64,000 nucleotides of DNA. It comes from Saprospiraceae bacterium (GTDB taxonomy: Bacteria > Bacteroidota > Bacteroidia > Chitinophagales > Saprospiraceae). Each line of letters starts with the position of its first letter. Within the stretch, counting starts at the first letter, position 1. This document shows, in pieces, positions 34,181-43,800 of the stretch. Under the pieces are notes generated by a model that ran no database searches, was not told the origin of the DNA, and saw nothing but the letters and a program-made list of their open reading frames with translations. The position numbers and the translations under genes were made by a program. The stretch covers positions 124,001 through 188,000 of the forward strand of contig JABWBR010000001.1 of NCBI GenBank assembly GCA_013360405.1, in the 5' to 3' direction.

Positions 34181-35395
34181 TCAGGGCATTCCTTTTTCTA
34201 CTGCCGTCCACACCCGGAACAGGTTTTTGTAGCACATCTTTTCGATGTCTTTTTTAGAATAACCGCGTTTGAGCAATTCGAAGATCAGGTTGGGATATTG
34301 CGATACGTCTTTCAGCCCCGTGGGCAGCGAATCGCCTACCCCGTCGAAGTCGGAGCCGAAGCCGATATGGTCAACGCCGGCCAGCCGGGCTACGCGGTCG
34401 ATATGGTTGGCTACCATTTCTACGTCGGAAAACAGCGTGGGGTGCGTGCGTTGAAACTCGTCGATGACAGGTTTGGCGGCGGGGTCGTCTTCGTTTAGGC
34501 CTTTTTCAAACATGATAGCGCGCAATTCCTCGCGCAGTTTAGCATCGCGGTGCAGAATGGTGCTATCCAGAAAGCTCGATCCGAAATTGATCATAATCAC
34601 GCCGCCGTTTTGCCCGAGGCGTTTGATCATGTCGTCGTTCATGTTGCGTTCAAAACCTGGAGTAAAGTGCCGCACCGAAGAATGCGAGGCGATACAGGGT
34701 TTTTTGCTTATTTCCATAACCTGATAGAATGTACTATCGGATACGTGCGAGATGTCAACCATAATACCTACGCGGTTCATCTCACGCACCACCTCGCGGC
34801 CAAAAGGACTGAGGCCGTTCCAGGTGCGCGTGGTATCGTACGAAGAATCGCAGATGAGGTTGTCGGCGCCGTGGGTAAGCGTTATATAGCGGATACCGCG
34901 CTGGTGAAAATAGGACACATTGGACAGGTCGCTGCCGATGGGCGCGCCGTTTTCCATGCCCATTGGCAGCGAGATCACCCCCTTGGCGGTATTGCGTCGC
35001 ACCTCGGCAGGAGAGACTGCCATGGCGAATTTGTCGGGGTGTGCCCTGGCAATGCTCGTTACCATATCGATCAGGGAGTCGGCAAGCTCTTTAGCACCGC
35101 CTTTTTTCTGCAATTCAGAGGGGATGTAAATCGACATAAACGGCGCATCGAGGCCGCCTTTTTTGGCGCGTACGTAGTCGAAATCTCCTGATTTGGTTTC
35201 TACCGGAATGCCGATCAATTCTTTAGTCAGTCTGAAATTCTGCACCTTCAGCCGGTAGGGCAAGTCCACGTGCCCATCTATGATGATGTATTTTTGTGCC
35301 AGCTTATCGGCCAGTTTGCGAAGCGCCGCATCGTTTTGCGTATTCCCCGCCAGCCACATTATGCATGATATTGTACAAAGCAAGAACCTGGTCAT
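34181..35395 (-). CDS. Membrane dipeptidase (M19 renal dipeptidase family)
   Basis: This 404-residue protein has a signal peptide (FLLCTISCIMWLAGNTQ). The M19 zinc ligands are all present: DGHVDLP (HxD), the bridging Glu in GMENGAPIG, THGADN, HVSDSTFY/IASHSSVR, and GFGSDFDGVGD near the C-terminus. The family hydrolyses dipeptides, including D-amino-acid and beta-lactam-like substrates, at the periplasm or surface. It is monocistronic; TAAATTCG (about 35411-35418, minus strand) with a TTG 23 bases upstream may be its promoter. Confidence 0.92.
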   Translation of the reverse strand: MTRFLLCTISCIMWLAGNTQNDAALRKLADKLAQKYIIIDGHVDLPYRLKVQNFRLTKELIGIPVETKSGDFDYVRAKKGGLDAPFMSIYIPSELQKKGGAKELADSLIDMVTSIARAHPDKFAMAVSPAEVRRNTAKGVISLPMGMENGAPIGSDLSNVSYFHQRGIRYITLTHGADNLICDSSYDTTRTWNGLSPFGREVVREMNRVGIMVDISHVSDSTFYQVMEISKKPCIASHSSVRHFTPGFERNMNDDMIKRLGQNGGVIMINFGSSFLDSTILHRDAKLREELRAIMFEKGLNEDDPAAKPVIDEFQRTHPTLFSDVEMVANHIDRVARLAGVDHIGFGSDFDGVGDSLPTGLKDVSQYPNLIFELLKRGYSKKDIEKMCYKNLFRVWTAVEKGMP

Positions 35396-35580
35396 GTTTT
35401 TTATGGCGAATTTACGAAAGATTTATAAGCCATAGGACAAGATGGCTTGGCGTGATTCCAACCTAAAATATAGCATCATAGCGACAATTTCGCCATAGGC
35501 CAAGTATCCTTCCCTCACAAATATTTACATTGTGCCTGCATGTTTGCCATATTTCATTCATTTATTCCTACACCTACATT

Positions 35581-38500
35581 ATGTACCCATTCTCTTTATC
35601 CGGATTAGTACAAAAAACGTTGACTATCCTGTTATGGGGTGCTTTTGCCCTAGTCGGGTTTGCCCAGCAAACCGACGTGCAAATCGCCCAGTTGCGCCGC
35701 CCCCTGAACGCCGTACAACAGGTAGTTATGCCTTCACAAGACAACCAGTCCCTACTGGAAGAAGAACTCAACCGCCGTGGGCCTGGCATTGCACCCCGTT
35801 TTGCCGTCACGATGGCAGTAGACATCACGCCTGAATCGTTTGGCGACTGGGAGCAACTACCCAACGGCAACTCCGTATGGCGTCTGCGCCTGCGCTCTGC
35901 CACTGCGCATTCGCTCAACCTGGGTTTTACACAATACCTCATGCCCGATCGCGGCACGATGATTTTGTATTCGCCCGACGGCAAGCGCATGATGGGGCCT
36001 TTTACGCCCTCCGACAACGAAACGCACGAACAACTCTGGACCCCCGTTTTTGAAGGCGACGAACTCGTCATCGAAGTACAACTGCCTACCGAAAAACGAC
36101 ACGAACTGCAACTCCACCTTACCAGCGTCAACCACGATTTTGTCGGGTTTTCTGCGCTCGTATCTGGGTCTTGTAACCTCGACGTAATCTGTGGCGCCGC
36201 CGACGGCTGGGCTATCGTAGACCACTATCGCGACATCATACAGTCGGTGGCCGTCATCGGCCTCAACGGCAATACCTTTTGCACCGGCTTTTTGATAAAT
36301 AATGCCCGCAATGACTGTACGCCGTATTTTATGACGGCCAACCACTGCGGTATCAACAATGGCAACGCAGCTACCTTCGTGGCTTATTGGAATTACCAAA
36401 ACAGCTTCTGCCGCCAACCCAACTCTCCACAAAGCGGCGGCGGCGGTAACGGCCAGTTGAATAACTTTAATACCGGCGCTTTCTTTAGAGCGGGATATTC
36501 GCCTTCGGATATGACCCTGCTTGAACTCGACGACGATATCCCCGCTTCGGCCAATGCTTTTTTTGCCGGCTGGGTAGTGGCCGACGAAACACCCCAGGAT
36601 ACGGTGATCTGTATTCATCACCCCAGTACTGACGAAAAGCGCATCACTTTTGAATTTGACCCCACCTACCGCGGCAACTGGGGCAGCGGTGATACGCCGG
36701 TACCCAACGGCAACCACGTGATTGTACCCGACTGGGACCTCGGCACCACGGAAGGCGGTTCTTCGGGCTCTCCGCTTTTCGACCGTCACAAACGCGTGGT
36801 AGGCCAATTGCACGGCGGCTCGGCCTTTTGCGGCAACGACCTCTACGACTCTTATGGCTGGTTTACCACTTCCTGGCTGGGCGGCGGTGCTCCCAACAAC
36901 CAGTTAAAAGTGTGGCTCGACCCCGATAATACGGGCATCACCAGCCTCGACGGGCGCTACCAACTCTCGTGCAGCTACTTTGTACTGGCTGATGTGCCTT
37001 CTCAGTCGGTCTGCGCACCTGATACGGTCGTGTATGCGCTCCAGATCAGCGATAATTTCACAGATACGGTTGTATTGAGTATTATTGACCTTCCCGCCGG
37101 TCTGACGGCCACTTTAAGCGAAGACAGCATTCCTCCCGGCGGAAACGCCACCCTCACGATTACCGGTACGGAAAACCTGGCGCAAGGCGACTATCTGTTT
37201 TCAGTATCGGGCGCCGATGCCACCAACCAGGCAGAAAGTACGCTGTCGCTCCAGATCTACAACGGCATTACTCAGCCGGCGTTATCTGCGCCGGCCGATG
37301 GCGCCATCGGCTTGGGCCTCAGCCCTGTCTTCACCTGGTCGGGCGCCGCAGGCGGCACTACCTATGATATCCAGGTAGCTTCGGATCCTGATTTTACCCA
37401 AATTGTGGGTGAATTCACCGGCTTGACAGCGCCCACTGTGGCAGGTGTACAGCTTGGCACGGAATCAACCTACTATTGGCGCGTTCGCGCAAATAACCTG
37501 TGCGGTGTGTCGGATTGGACAACGCCATTTTCATTGACCACCGCAGCTATCACCTGCGCACAAGTCACCAATACCACGCCCGTGACTATCTCGCCGGTGG
37601 GAACGCCTACGGTTTTGTCCACCACAGATATCAGTGCTGTTGGGCAGATTGTCGACGTGCGCGTCAATGGGCTCAACATACAGCATACCTGGGTGGGCGA
37701 CGTGATTGTTCGACTTACTTCTCCTATTGGCACACAAATCACACTGGTCGACCGGCCTGGTGTGCCCGGTGATGTATTTGGCTGCGATGGAGACAACATA
37801 CTCCTCAATTTGTATGACGGCGCTCCCAATTCCTCCACTGACCTGGAGGAGGCATGCAGCAACCTGCCCGCTTTGTCGGGCGATTATCAACCGGTAAACC
37901 CCTTTGCCGGCTTCGCCAACGAACAGGCTACCGGCACCTGGACGCTCTCCGTGAGCGATGCGGTTAATTCAGACGGCGGCTCTCTGATAAGCTGGCAATT
38001 GGAAGTGTGTACAACCCTACCCAGCGATATCAGCCTCAACGTATTAGAGCCGGCGCCCGCCATTTGTCCCGGCGATTCCACTTCGATGGAGCTATTGGCC
38101 GGTAATGGGTTTACCAATGATACGATCTCGATTTTCGCAAACGGATTGCCAGGCGGCGCATCGATCAGCTATAGCCCGGATCCTGCTACAACAGGCGAAG
38201 CCATTAATGTTACTTTCAGCGGATTTACAGATGCCGGCAGTTATCCCATTCAATTATGGGCTACCGACGGCATCGATACGGCCTATACCGATGCAGAAAT
38301 AACGGTTACCGGCGCACCTGGTCAAGCGGCCTTGTTATCGCCCGCCAACGGCGCTGCGGATGTGCCTTCCGGTCTTGTATTGCAATGGGAGCCCGTAGAC
38401 GGGGCATTGTACTATCAGATTATTTTGTCGCTTTCGCCTAATTTTGAAGATACGTCGGCGCTTTATACCCGCGCGGTCACCAACCTGCCGATTACCGGCT

Positions 38501-39447
38501 TGTTACCCAACTTGACCTACTATTGGCGGGTAGACGTTTTCAATGCCTGCGGCGAGACCACAGGCACTACCATTTTCAGTTTTACGATAGAAGCAGATTT
38601 TGCGTTTTCTCTCAGCCCCACTTCGCTCGAAGAATGCAATTCCGCGGGCAATACTGCTACTTACGTACTTACGGTGGGCAATGGATTTACAGGACCCGCA
38701 AGTTTGACCTACACGGTTACGCCTGCTAATGGACCTACTCCGGGTTTCAGCCAGGCCGCCGATAATATCAATCCGGGCGATGTGGTGACTATTGTTTTTG
38801 AAAATCTCAACAACAGCGGCCCCGGCAATTATTTGTATACCTTTAGTCTGGGCAACGGTAACAACGCAAGTGCCGGAGACGTATTACTCGCATTGAATGC
38901 TTCGCCGGGCCTCGCTACCCTCAATTCGCCGCCCGACAATGCGCAGATAGCCTCCGCTACCCCCCAACTCCAGTGGGCTGCGGCTGTTAGGGCTGACAAC
39001 TATACGGTTGAAGTAGCCCACAACGATATGTTCACGGATATCTTACAAACGGCTACGACAGGTGGTGTTGCCTTTACGATTAATGCATTGCCTGAACCAG
39101 GTGTGTATTATTGGCGAATTTCGGCCAACAACGAGTGCGGCAGTTCACTAACGTCGGCTTTTGATTTCAACTTTCAGCCGAATAGTGTGGAAACACTGCA
39201 AGGTCAGCAGTTGTATGTGGAGCCGAACCCGACCGGAGGTTTGGTACAAGTGCGCTTTGCTGCGCCGCTTGCCGGTGAATTACAGGCAGAAGTATTCACT
39301 GCCAACGGACAGCGTCTTCAAAAACAAACCTGGCTGACCGCCCCCGGTCAGTTTACTATCGACTTGGGCGATTATGCGCCGGGGACATACCTCGTGCGTC
39401 TCACCAGCCAGGAAGACAGTGTAACACAACGCATCATTAAGCAGTAA
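35581..39447 (+). CDS. T9SS-secreted trypsin-like serine protease
   Basis: This 1288-residue protein has a signal peptide (to FALVGFAQ). A propeptide-like region of about 190 residues precedes an S1-type protease domain with an intact triad: H255 (TANHCG), D310 (DMTLLEL) and S395 (GSSGSP). Then come a fibronectin-III-like module (about 560-655), a proprotein-convertase P-domain (about 659-811) and two more Fn3-like modules (about 912-1005 and 1110-1200). A type A T9SS sorting domain (YVEPNPTGGLVQVRF to VTQRIIKQ) ends it. It is predicted to be a surface or released endopeptidase of the lysyl-endopeptidase kind. ATG 35581 is preferred because the upstream frame precedes the signal peptide. Confidence 0.92.
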   Translation: MYPFSLSGLVQKTLTILLWGAFALVGFAQQTDVQIAQLRRPLNAVQQVVMPSQDNQSLLEEELNRRGPGIAPRFAVTMAVDITPESFGDWEQLPNGNSVWRLRLRSATAHSLNLGFTQYLMPDRGTMILYSPDGKRMMGPFTPSDNETHEQLWTPVFEGDELVIEVQLPTEKRHELQLHLTSVNHDFVGFSALVSGSCNLDVICGAADGWAIVDHYRDIIQSVAVIGLNGNTFCTGFLINNARNDCTPYFMTANHCGINNGNAATFVAYWNYQNSFCRQPNSPQSGGGGNGQLNNFNTGAFFRAGYSPSDMTLLELDDDIPASANAFFAGWVVADETPQDTVICIHHPSTDEKRITFEFDPTYRGNWGSGDTPVPNGNHVIVPDWDLGTTEGGSSGSPLFDRHKRVVGQLHGGSAFCGNDLYDSYGWFTTSWLGGGAPNNQLKVWLDPDNTGITSLDGRYQLSCSYFVLADVPSQSVCAPDTVVYALQISDNFTDTVVLSIIDLPAGLTATLSEDSIPPGGNATLTITGTENLAQGDYLFSVSGADATNQAESTLSLQIYNGITQPALSAPADGAIGLGLSPVFTWSGAAGGTTYDIQVASDPDFTQIVGEFTGLTAPTVAGVQLGTESTYYWRVRANNLCGVSDWTTPFSLTTAAITCAQVTNTTPVTISPVGTPTVLSTTDISAVGQIVDVRVNGLNIQHTWVGDVIVRLTSPIGTQITLVDRPGVPGDVFGCDGDNILLNLYDGAPNSSTDLEEACSNLPALSGDYQPVNPFAGFANEQATGTWTLSVSDAVNSDGGSLISWQLEVCTTLPSDISLNVLEPAPAICPGDSTSMELLAGNGFTNDTISIFANGLPGGASISYSPDPATTGEAINVTFSGFTDAGSYPIQLWATDGIDTAYTDAEITVTGAPGQAALLSPANGAADVPSGLVLQWEPVDGALYYQIILSLSPNFEDTSALYTRAVTNLPITGLLPNLTYYWRVDVFNACGETTGTTIFSFTIEADFAFSLSPTSLEECNSAGNTATYVLTVGNGFTGPASLTYTVTPANGPTPGFSQAADNINPGDVVTIVFENLNNSGPGNYLYTFSLGNGNNASAGDVLLALNASPGLATLNSPPDNAQIASATPQLQWAAAVRADNYTVEVAHNDMFTDILQTATTGGVAFTINALPEPGVYYWRISANNECGSSLTSAFDFNFQPNSVETLQGQQLYVEPNPTGGLVQVRFAAPLAGELQAEVFTANGQRLQKQTWLTAPGQFTIDLGDYAPGTYLVRLTSQEDSVTQRIIKQ

Positions 39448-39453
39448 TGCACC

Positions 39454-39489
39454 ATGGGCCATCCGGAAGGAATATTCCGGATGGCCCAT
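39454..39489 (+). terminator. Perfect hairpin terminator after the protease gene
   Basis: ATGGGCCATCCGGAA pairs perfectly with TTCCGGATGGCCCAT around GGAATA, with TTCTCC after it. It separates the protease from corA. Confidence 0.8.
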
Positions 39490-39530
39490 TTCTCCAAAAT
39501 TGTCGTAATTTGGGTTTGCAATAGCTACCC

Positions 39531-40586
39531 ATGCAGAAAAAAAGAAAACAAACCAAAAAGACAGGCCTGCCGCCGGAATCACTGGTTTATACCGGAAAAC
39601 ACCGGCACGATAATACGTATATTACATTGGTACAATACAATGGAGACAAATTATTAGAACAAAAAACCGTCAACCGCATACCCGAGGCCAAACCTGGCGA
39701 ATTCCTGAATTGGTACGATATAAGAGGGCTGCACCAAATAGCGCTGGTAGAGCGAATAGGCGAGCAATTTAATATGCATCCACTTATACTCGAAGACGTT
39801 TTAAATATTGAGCAGCGCCCCAAATTTGAAGATTACGACAACGGCATTTTTCTCATTGCCGAATTTCTTTATTACGATAAAACAACCCTGGAAATAGATA
39901 CCGAGCAGGTGTCTGTTTTTTTTGGTGAAAACTTTCTGATTTCATTCCAGGAAACCGATTCGGATCTTTTTGAAGGTGTTCGGGAAAGATTGGATACTTC
40001 TAAAGGGCGCATTCGAAAGCGGAAAACAGACTATCTCGCCTATGCCCTACTCGACACAGTTATCGATCACTATTTTGAGATTTTAGATGATATGGAGGAT
40101 TCGCTGGATTCGCTGGAATCGGAAATTCTCTATAATCCCAGCCACAGTTGCAAGGCAAAAGTGCACGCCCTCAAGCTGAGTACCTTGTATTTGCGCAAAC
40201 ACGTGGCGCCGCTACGCGATGCTATTTCCCAATTTTCGCGTTCCGATTCGCCCTTTATTCAGCAGGAAACGGGTGTTTTCCTGCGCGACCTCTACGATCA
40301 CGTCATACGCGTGGTGGATATGGTGGAAACCCAGCGCGATGTACTCAACGGCTTGTACGACCTTTATTTATCTGAGATCAGCTACAAGATGAATAACGTT
40401 ATGCAAGTGCTTACCGTTATGTCTACTATTTTTATACCGCTAACTTTCCTTGTTGGAGTTTATGGGATGAACTTCGACAATATGCCCGAATTGCGCTGGC
40501 ATAATGGTTACTATATGGTGTGGGTCATTATGCTGGGCATTACCGTATTCCTTCTCTATATTTTTCGGAAAAAGAAATGGCTGTAG
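39531..40586 (+). CDS. corA: Magnesium/cobalt transporter CorA
   Basis: This 351-residue protein is the usual CorA length. A soluble N-terminal funnel domain (HQIALVERIGEQFNMHPLILEDVL with the conserved His-Pro) is followed by a long stalk helix. Two C-terminal membrane helices hold the selectivity signature YGMNF between them (after STIFIPLTFLVGV), and the tail is basic (FRKKKWL). CorA forms a pentameric channel for Mg2+ (also Co2+, Ni2+) uptake. It is monocistronic. Confidence 0.97.
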   Translation: MQKKRKQTKKTGLPPESLVYTGKHRHDNTYITLVQYNGDKLLEQKTVNRIPEAKPGEFLNWYDIRGLHQIALVERIGEQFNMHPLILEDVLNIEQRPKFEDYDNGIFLIAEFLYYDKTTLEIDTEQVSVFFGENFLISFQETDSDLFEGVRERLDTSKGRIRKRKTDYLAYALLDTVIDHYFEILDDMEDSLDSLESEILYNPSHSCKAKVHALKLSTLYLRKHVAPLRDAISQFSRSDSPFIQQETGVFLRDLYDHVIRVVDMVETQRDVLNGLYDLYLSEISYKMNNVMQVLTVMSTIFIPLTFLVGVYGMNFDNMPELRWHNGYYMVWVIMLGITVFLLYIFRKKKWL

Positions 40587-40672
40587 CGATTTCGGATTTG
40601 CGATTTCGGATTTCGGATTGAATCAGGATAAATCCGAAATCCGCAATCCAAAATTTCGAAATCCAAAATGTG
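40587..40672. repeat. Word repeat with complementary arms (GATTTCGGATT family)
   Basis: The left part reiterates GCGATTTCGGATTT; the right part carries the complement (AATCCGAAATCCGCAATCC, then AAATTTCGAAATCC). It follows corA directly. The next stretch to 40830 (about 150 bases) holds nothing I can recognise. Confidence 0.7.
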
Positions 40673-40830
40673 ACTTTCCGGGTATCCTGCGTCATAACTG
40701 CAAAGATTGACGCCAACAACCCCTCAACATATACTTTTCAATTATCCATATTAGGGCCGTAACCCAAGCATACAATGCGAAAACACACATAATCCCACGA
40801 ACTACATTCTGACATTTCCTTTTGTTTGAC

Positions 40831-40864
40831 AAGGGCTGTCTCTTAACCGAAAGAGACAGCCCTT
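40831..40864. terminator. Perfect hairpin terminator
   Basis: AAGGGCTGTCTCTT pairs perfectly with AAGAGACAGCCCTT around AACCGA, with a T-run after ATG on the plus strand. It lies 26 bases beyond the stop of the minus-strand adhesin gene, so it ends that transcript and shields corA. Confidence 0.75.
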
Positions 40865-40890
40865 ATGTTTTTTTGTAGCGAGTGGTTATC

Positions 40891-43800
40891 TTATCTGATC
40901 ACCGTAACATCGCCACGGTACAGCAAGGTCACGTTGTCGAGGAATTTTACTTCTATGAGGTATACATACACGCCTTGCTGCACCGGTTTTCCTCTGAATT
41001 TGCCATCCCAAAGCGGCGAACCGCCTTCGCAGATGATCGGCACATTATCAGATTGGTAAACCTGGTCACCCCAGCGGTCAAAGATGCGCACGAAATTTAT
41101 CACTTCTACCCCCCGGCATGCAAAGATCCGGAATTCGTCATTCGGGCCGTCGCCGTTGGGCGAGAACACGTTGGGAATATATACGTTGCGGTTTGCATCC
41201 AGTTCGACAAATACATCGGCCGTGCCGGTGCACCCGTTAACATCGGTGACCAGCAGGTTGTAATCCAGGCTTTCGAGTGGCCGCACAAACGGGCTTTGTA
41301 CCGTATCCGACGACAAGTAATCGGCAGGCGTCCATAGGTAGCTGTCAATAGGTAAACTGGAGAAAATAGTGGGGACTATTTGCACGCTCGTATCACCCAA
41401 TTCTACCACAATTTCGGTGGGAAGACTCACCTGAATTTCAGCGGGCTGATCTATGAATAATTCTGTTTCGACGGTACAACCCAGGGAATCTTGAACGATC
41501 ACCACGTGGTTGCCGGCGAAGATCGTAGCGGGCTGGTTGGCCGGGAAATTAAGCCCGTTGAAGTCGAGTTCGTAGGTGTAATCATCCAGCGTTTGGCCAC
41601 CACCGCCATACACCGTATCAATGACAAGCAGCGTGGGATCGCCAAAACAAAGCGGCGGCAAGGTGGGCTCTAACACCACCGTAATGGGCGTGGGCTCACC
41701 AATCGTAAAGCTCAAAGAATCCTGGCATCCTTTGATGTCTGTGATCGTTACCGAGTAAACGCCGGCATTAAGGTTGTTGGCAATATTGGCAGTGGCAGGC
41801 GCTACGCTGCCCGACCAGGTGTAAGGCGCCGGCCCTACAGGGTTGATGTTGTCATTTACGTTGTATACCACTGCCATTATGCCGTCGGCGCCGCCATTGC
41901 ACGACACTGTGGGTGTCGAAATATTGGGATCAAGGCTAAGCATAAGCGCATCGGGCTCGCTAAGCTGTACGATTTGCTCTTTGCTACATCCGTTTGCATC
42001 GGTTATTACCGCGGTATATACACCTGCATTGAGGTTGTTAATAATCTGAGTCACTTGCCCGCCAGGCGTCCATAAGTAGGAATAAGGGCCAGTGCCGCCG
42101 GAAGGAGCCAGCGATATAGAGCCGTCGGAGAGGCCGTTACAGCTCACCGGTTCCTGGTCTACGGCAATATTGATATTGGGTGGGGTGGGTACGATAAACA
42201 CCGTGTCTATACCGCACACGCCGTCGTTGACGGTAAGTTGTTGAGGCCCGCGGCACAATTGTATTGCGCTGGCACTGGGTACATTGACGGAAGCTTCACC
42301 TGATGACCAAATAAAATTAAACAGTCCCGCGCTCCCATCGCTGTATACCGCGGTTGCCGTGGCCTGTCCGTCGCAGGTTATATCATCGGGGCAACTCACC
42401 GGCGTCAAGGCCGTAAAAGATACATTAATTGAAGGCGGGTCGGGTAGGGTAACCTGCAATGGCAGTGGCGTACAGTTGTTGGCATCGATGACCGTCACGC
42501 CGTAATTGCCGGCAGCAAGGCCCGCAATCGGGTTGATCGTGGTCACCTGGCCCGGGTTAGTCGACCAGATATAATTATACGGCCCCGTGCCGCCGCTTAC
42601 AAATACGGTGATCTGTCCGTTGGCATCGCCGGGGCAGGTAGGCAATTGCAGCGAAAAACTATCGAGGCTGAGCGGAGCCGGCGAGGTTACCATGGCCGTA
42701 TCAATAGCCTGACAGCCGTCTTCGGCAGTCACGGTTACGACATACGTTCCGGGGCACAAACTTACAATATTGGCGCCTACTGCCATGTTGCTCCAGGCAT
42801 ATCCCGCAATTGGCGCACCGCCGGCAACAGCCGTTACGCTCAGCATACCGTCGCAGTTGCTGGCACAACTCACCGCATCGTCATTGAGTTGGGTGATGCT
42901 GGGCGGCGTAGGGGCAAGAACTGTCGCGCTGAGGGTATCGGTACAACCGTTGGCGTCGGTAACGGTAAGGCTATAGCTGCCTTGCGTAAGGTTGGCGGCG
43001 ATAGAATCCTGTAAGGCGCCATCGTGTGCCCAGTTATAATCGTATGGAAAGGTGCCGCCCGTTACGCCGGTTACGATAAGCCCGTCATTACCAACTACGC
43101 ACGACTCGTTGACCAATTCCAGGATAGTAGCGTCGAGAGGTTGGGGCTCTGACACGACAAAAGTATCGAGCAGTTGACAAGCCGCCGCACTGGCGTCGGT
43201 CATCGTCAGAAAATATGTACCGGCGCAAAGTCCGGTCAGCAAACTGGTTGTATTTGAATTGACAGGCGGGTTGCCCGTGCTGTTCCATGTAAACGTATAA
43301 GGCAGGTCGGCCGGCGCACCGCTGGTGGAGCCGGTTACAAAAATTTGGCCATCACAGGCGGCGTTGCAATTGACATTGTCGATTACGGGCGTTACGGTAA
43401 GCGTTTTTACGGCGCCTACCGTGAAACAGGTGTTGAATGTACAGTTGTTGTCATCCGTTACGGTTACACAATAGGAGCCGGGGAGGAGGTCGGTTACCGT
43501 AGCCGTGGTGGCATTCAGCGTGCCCAGGCCGTTATCCCACTGGAAAGTATACACACCGCCCGCAGCCGTACCGCCGCTGGCAGTAACCGTAATGCTACCG
43601 TCTTCGGCGCCGGTACAGGAGGCATTGGTAATAAATGTATTATTGGGCAATATCGTAAGCGCTGCCGGTTGCGAAAGCGTTACGCTGGCCGTGGCTTCGC
43701 AGCCCAGCGGATCAGTAACCGTTACGGCATAAAATCCGGAGGGAATATTAGACAGGGTTGAAGTATCCTCTGTAGTTGTATTCCAGGTAAATGAGTAACC

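Noticed and set aside
35857-36813. Long minus-strand open frame (318 codons)
   Set aside because: Fully antisense to the trypsin-like protease domain, whose triad is intact; composition is that of a shadow frame.
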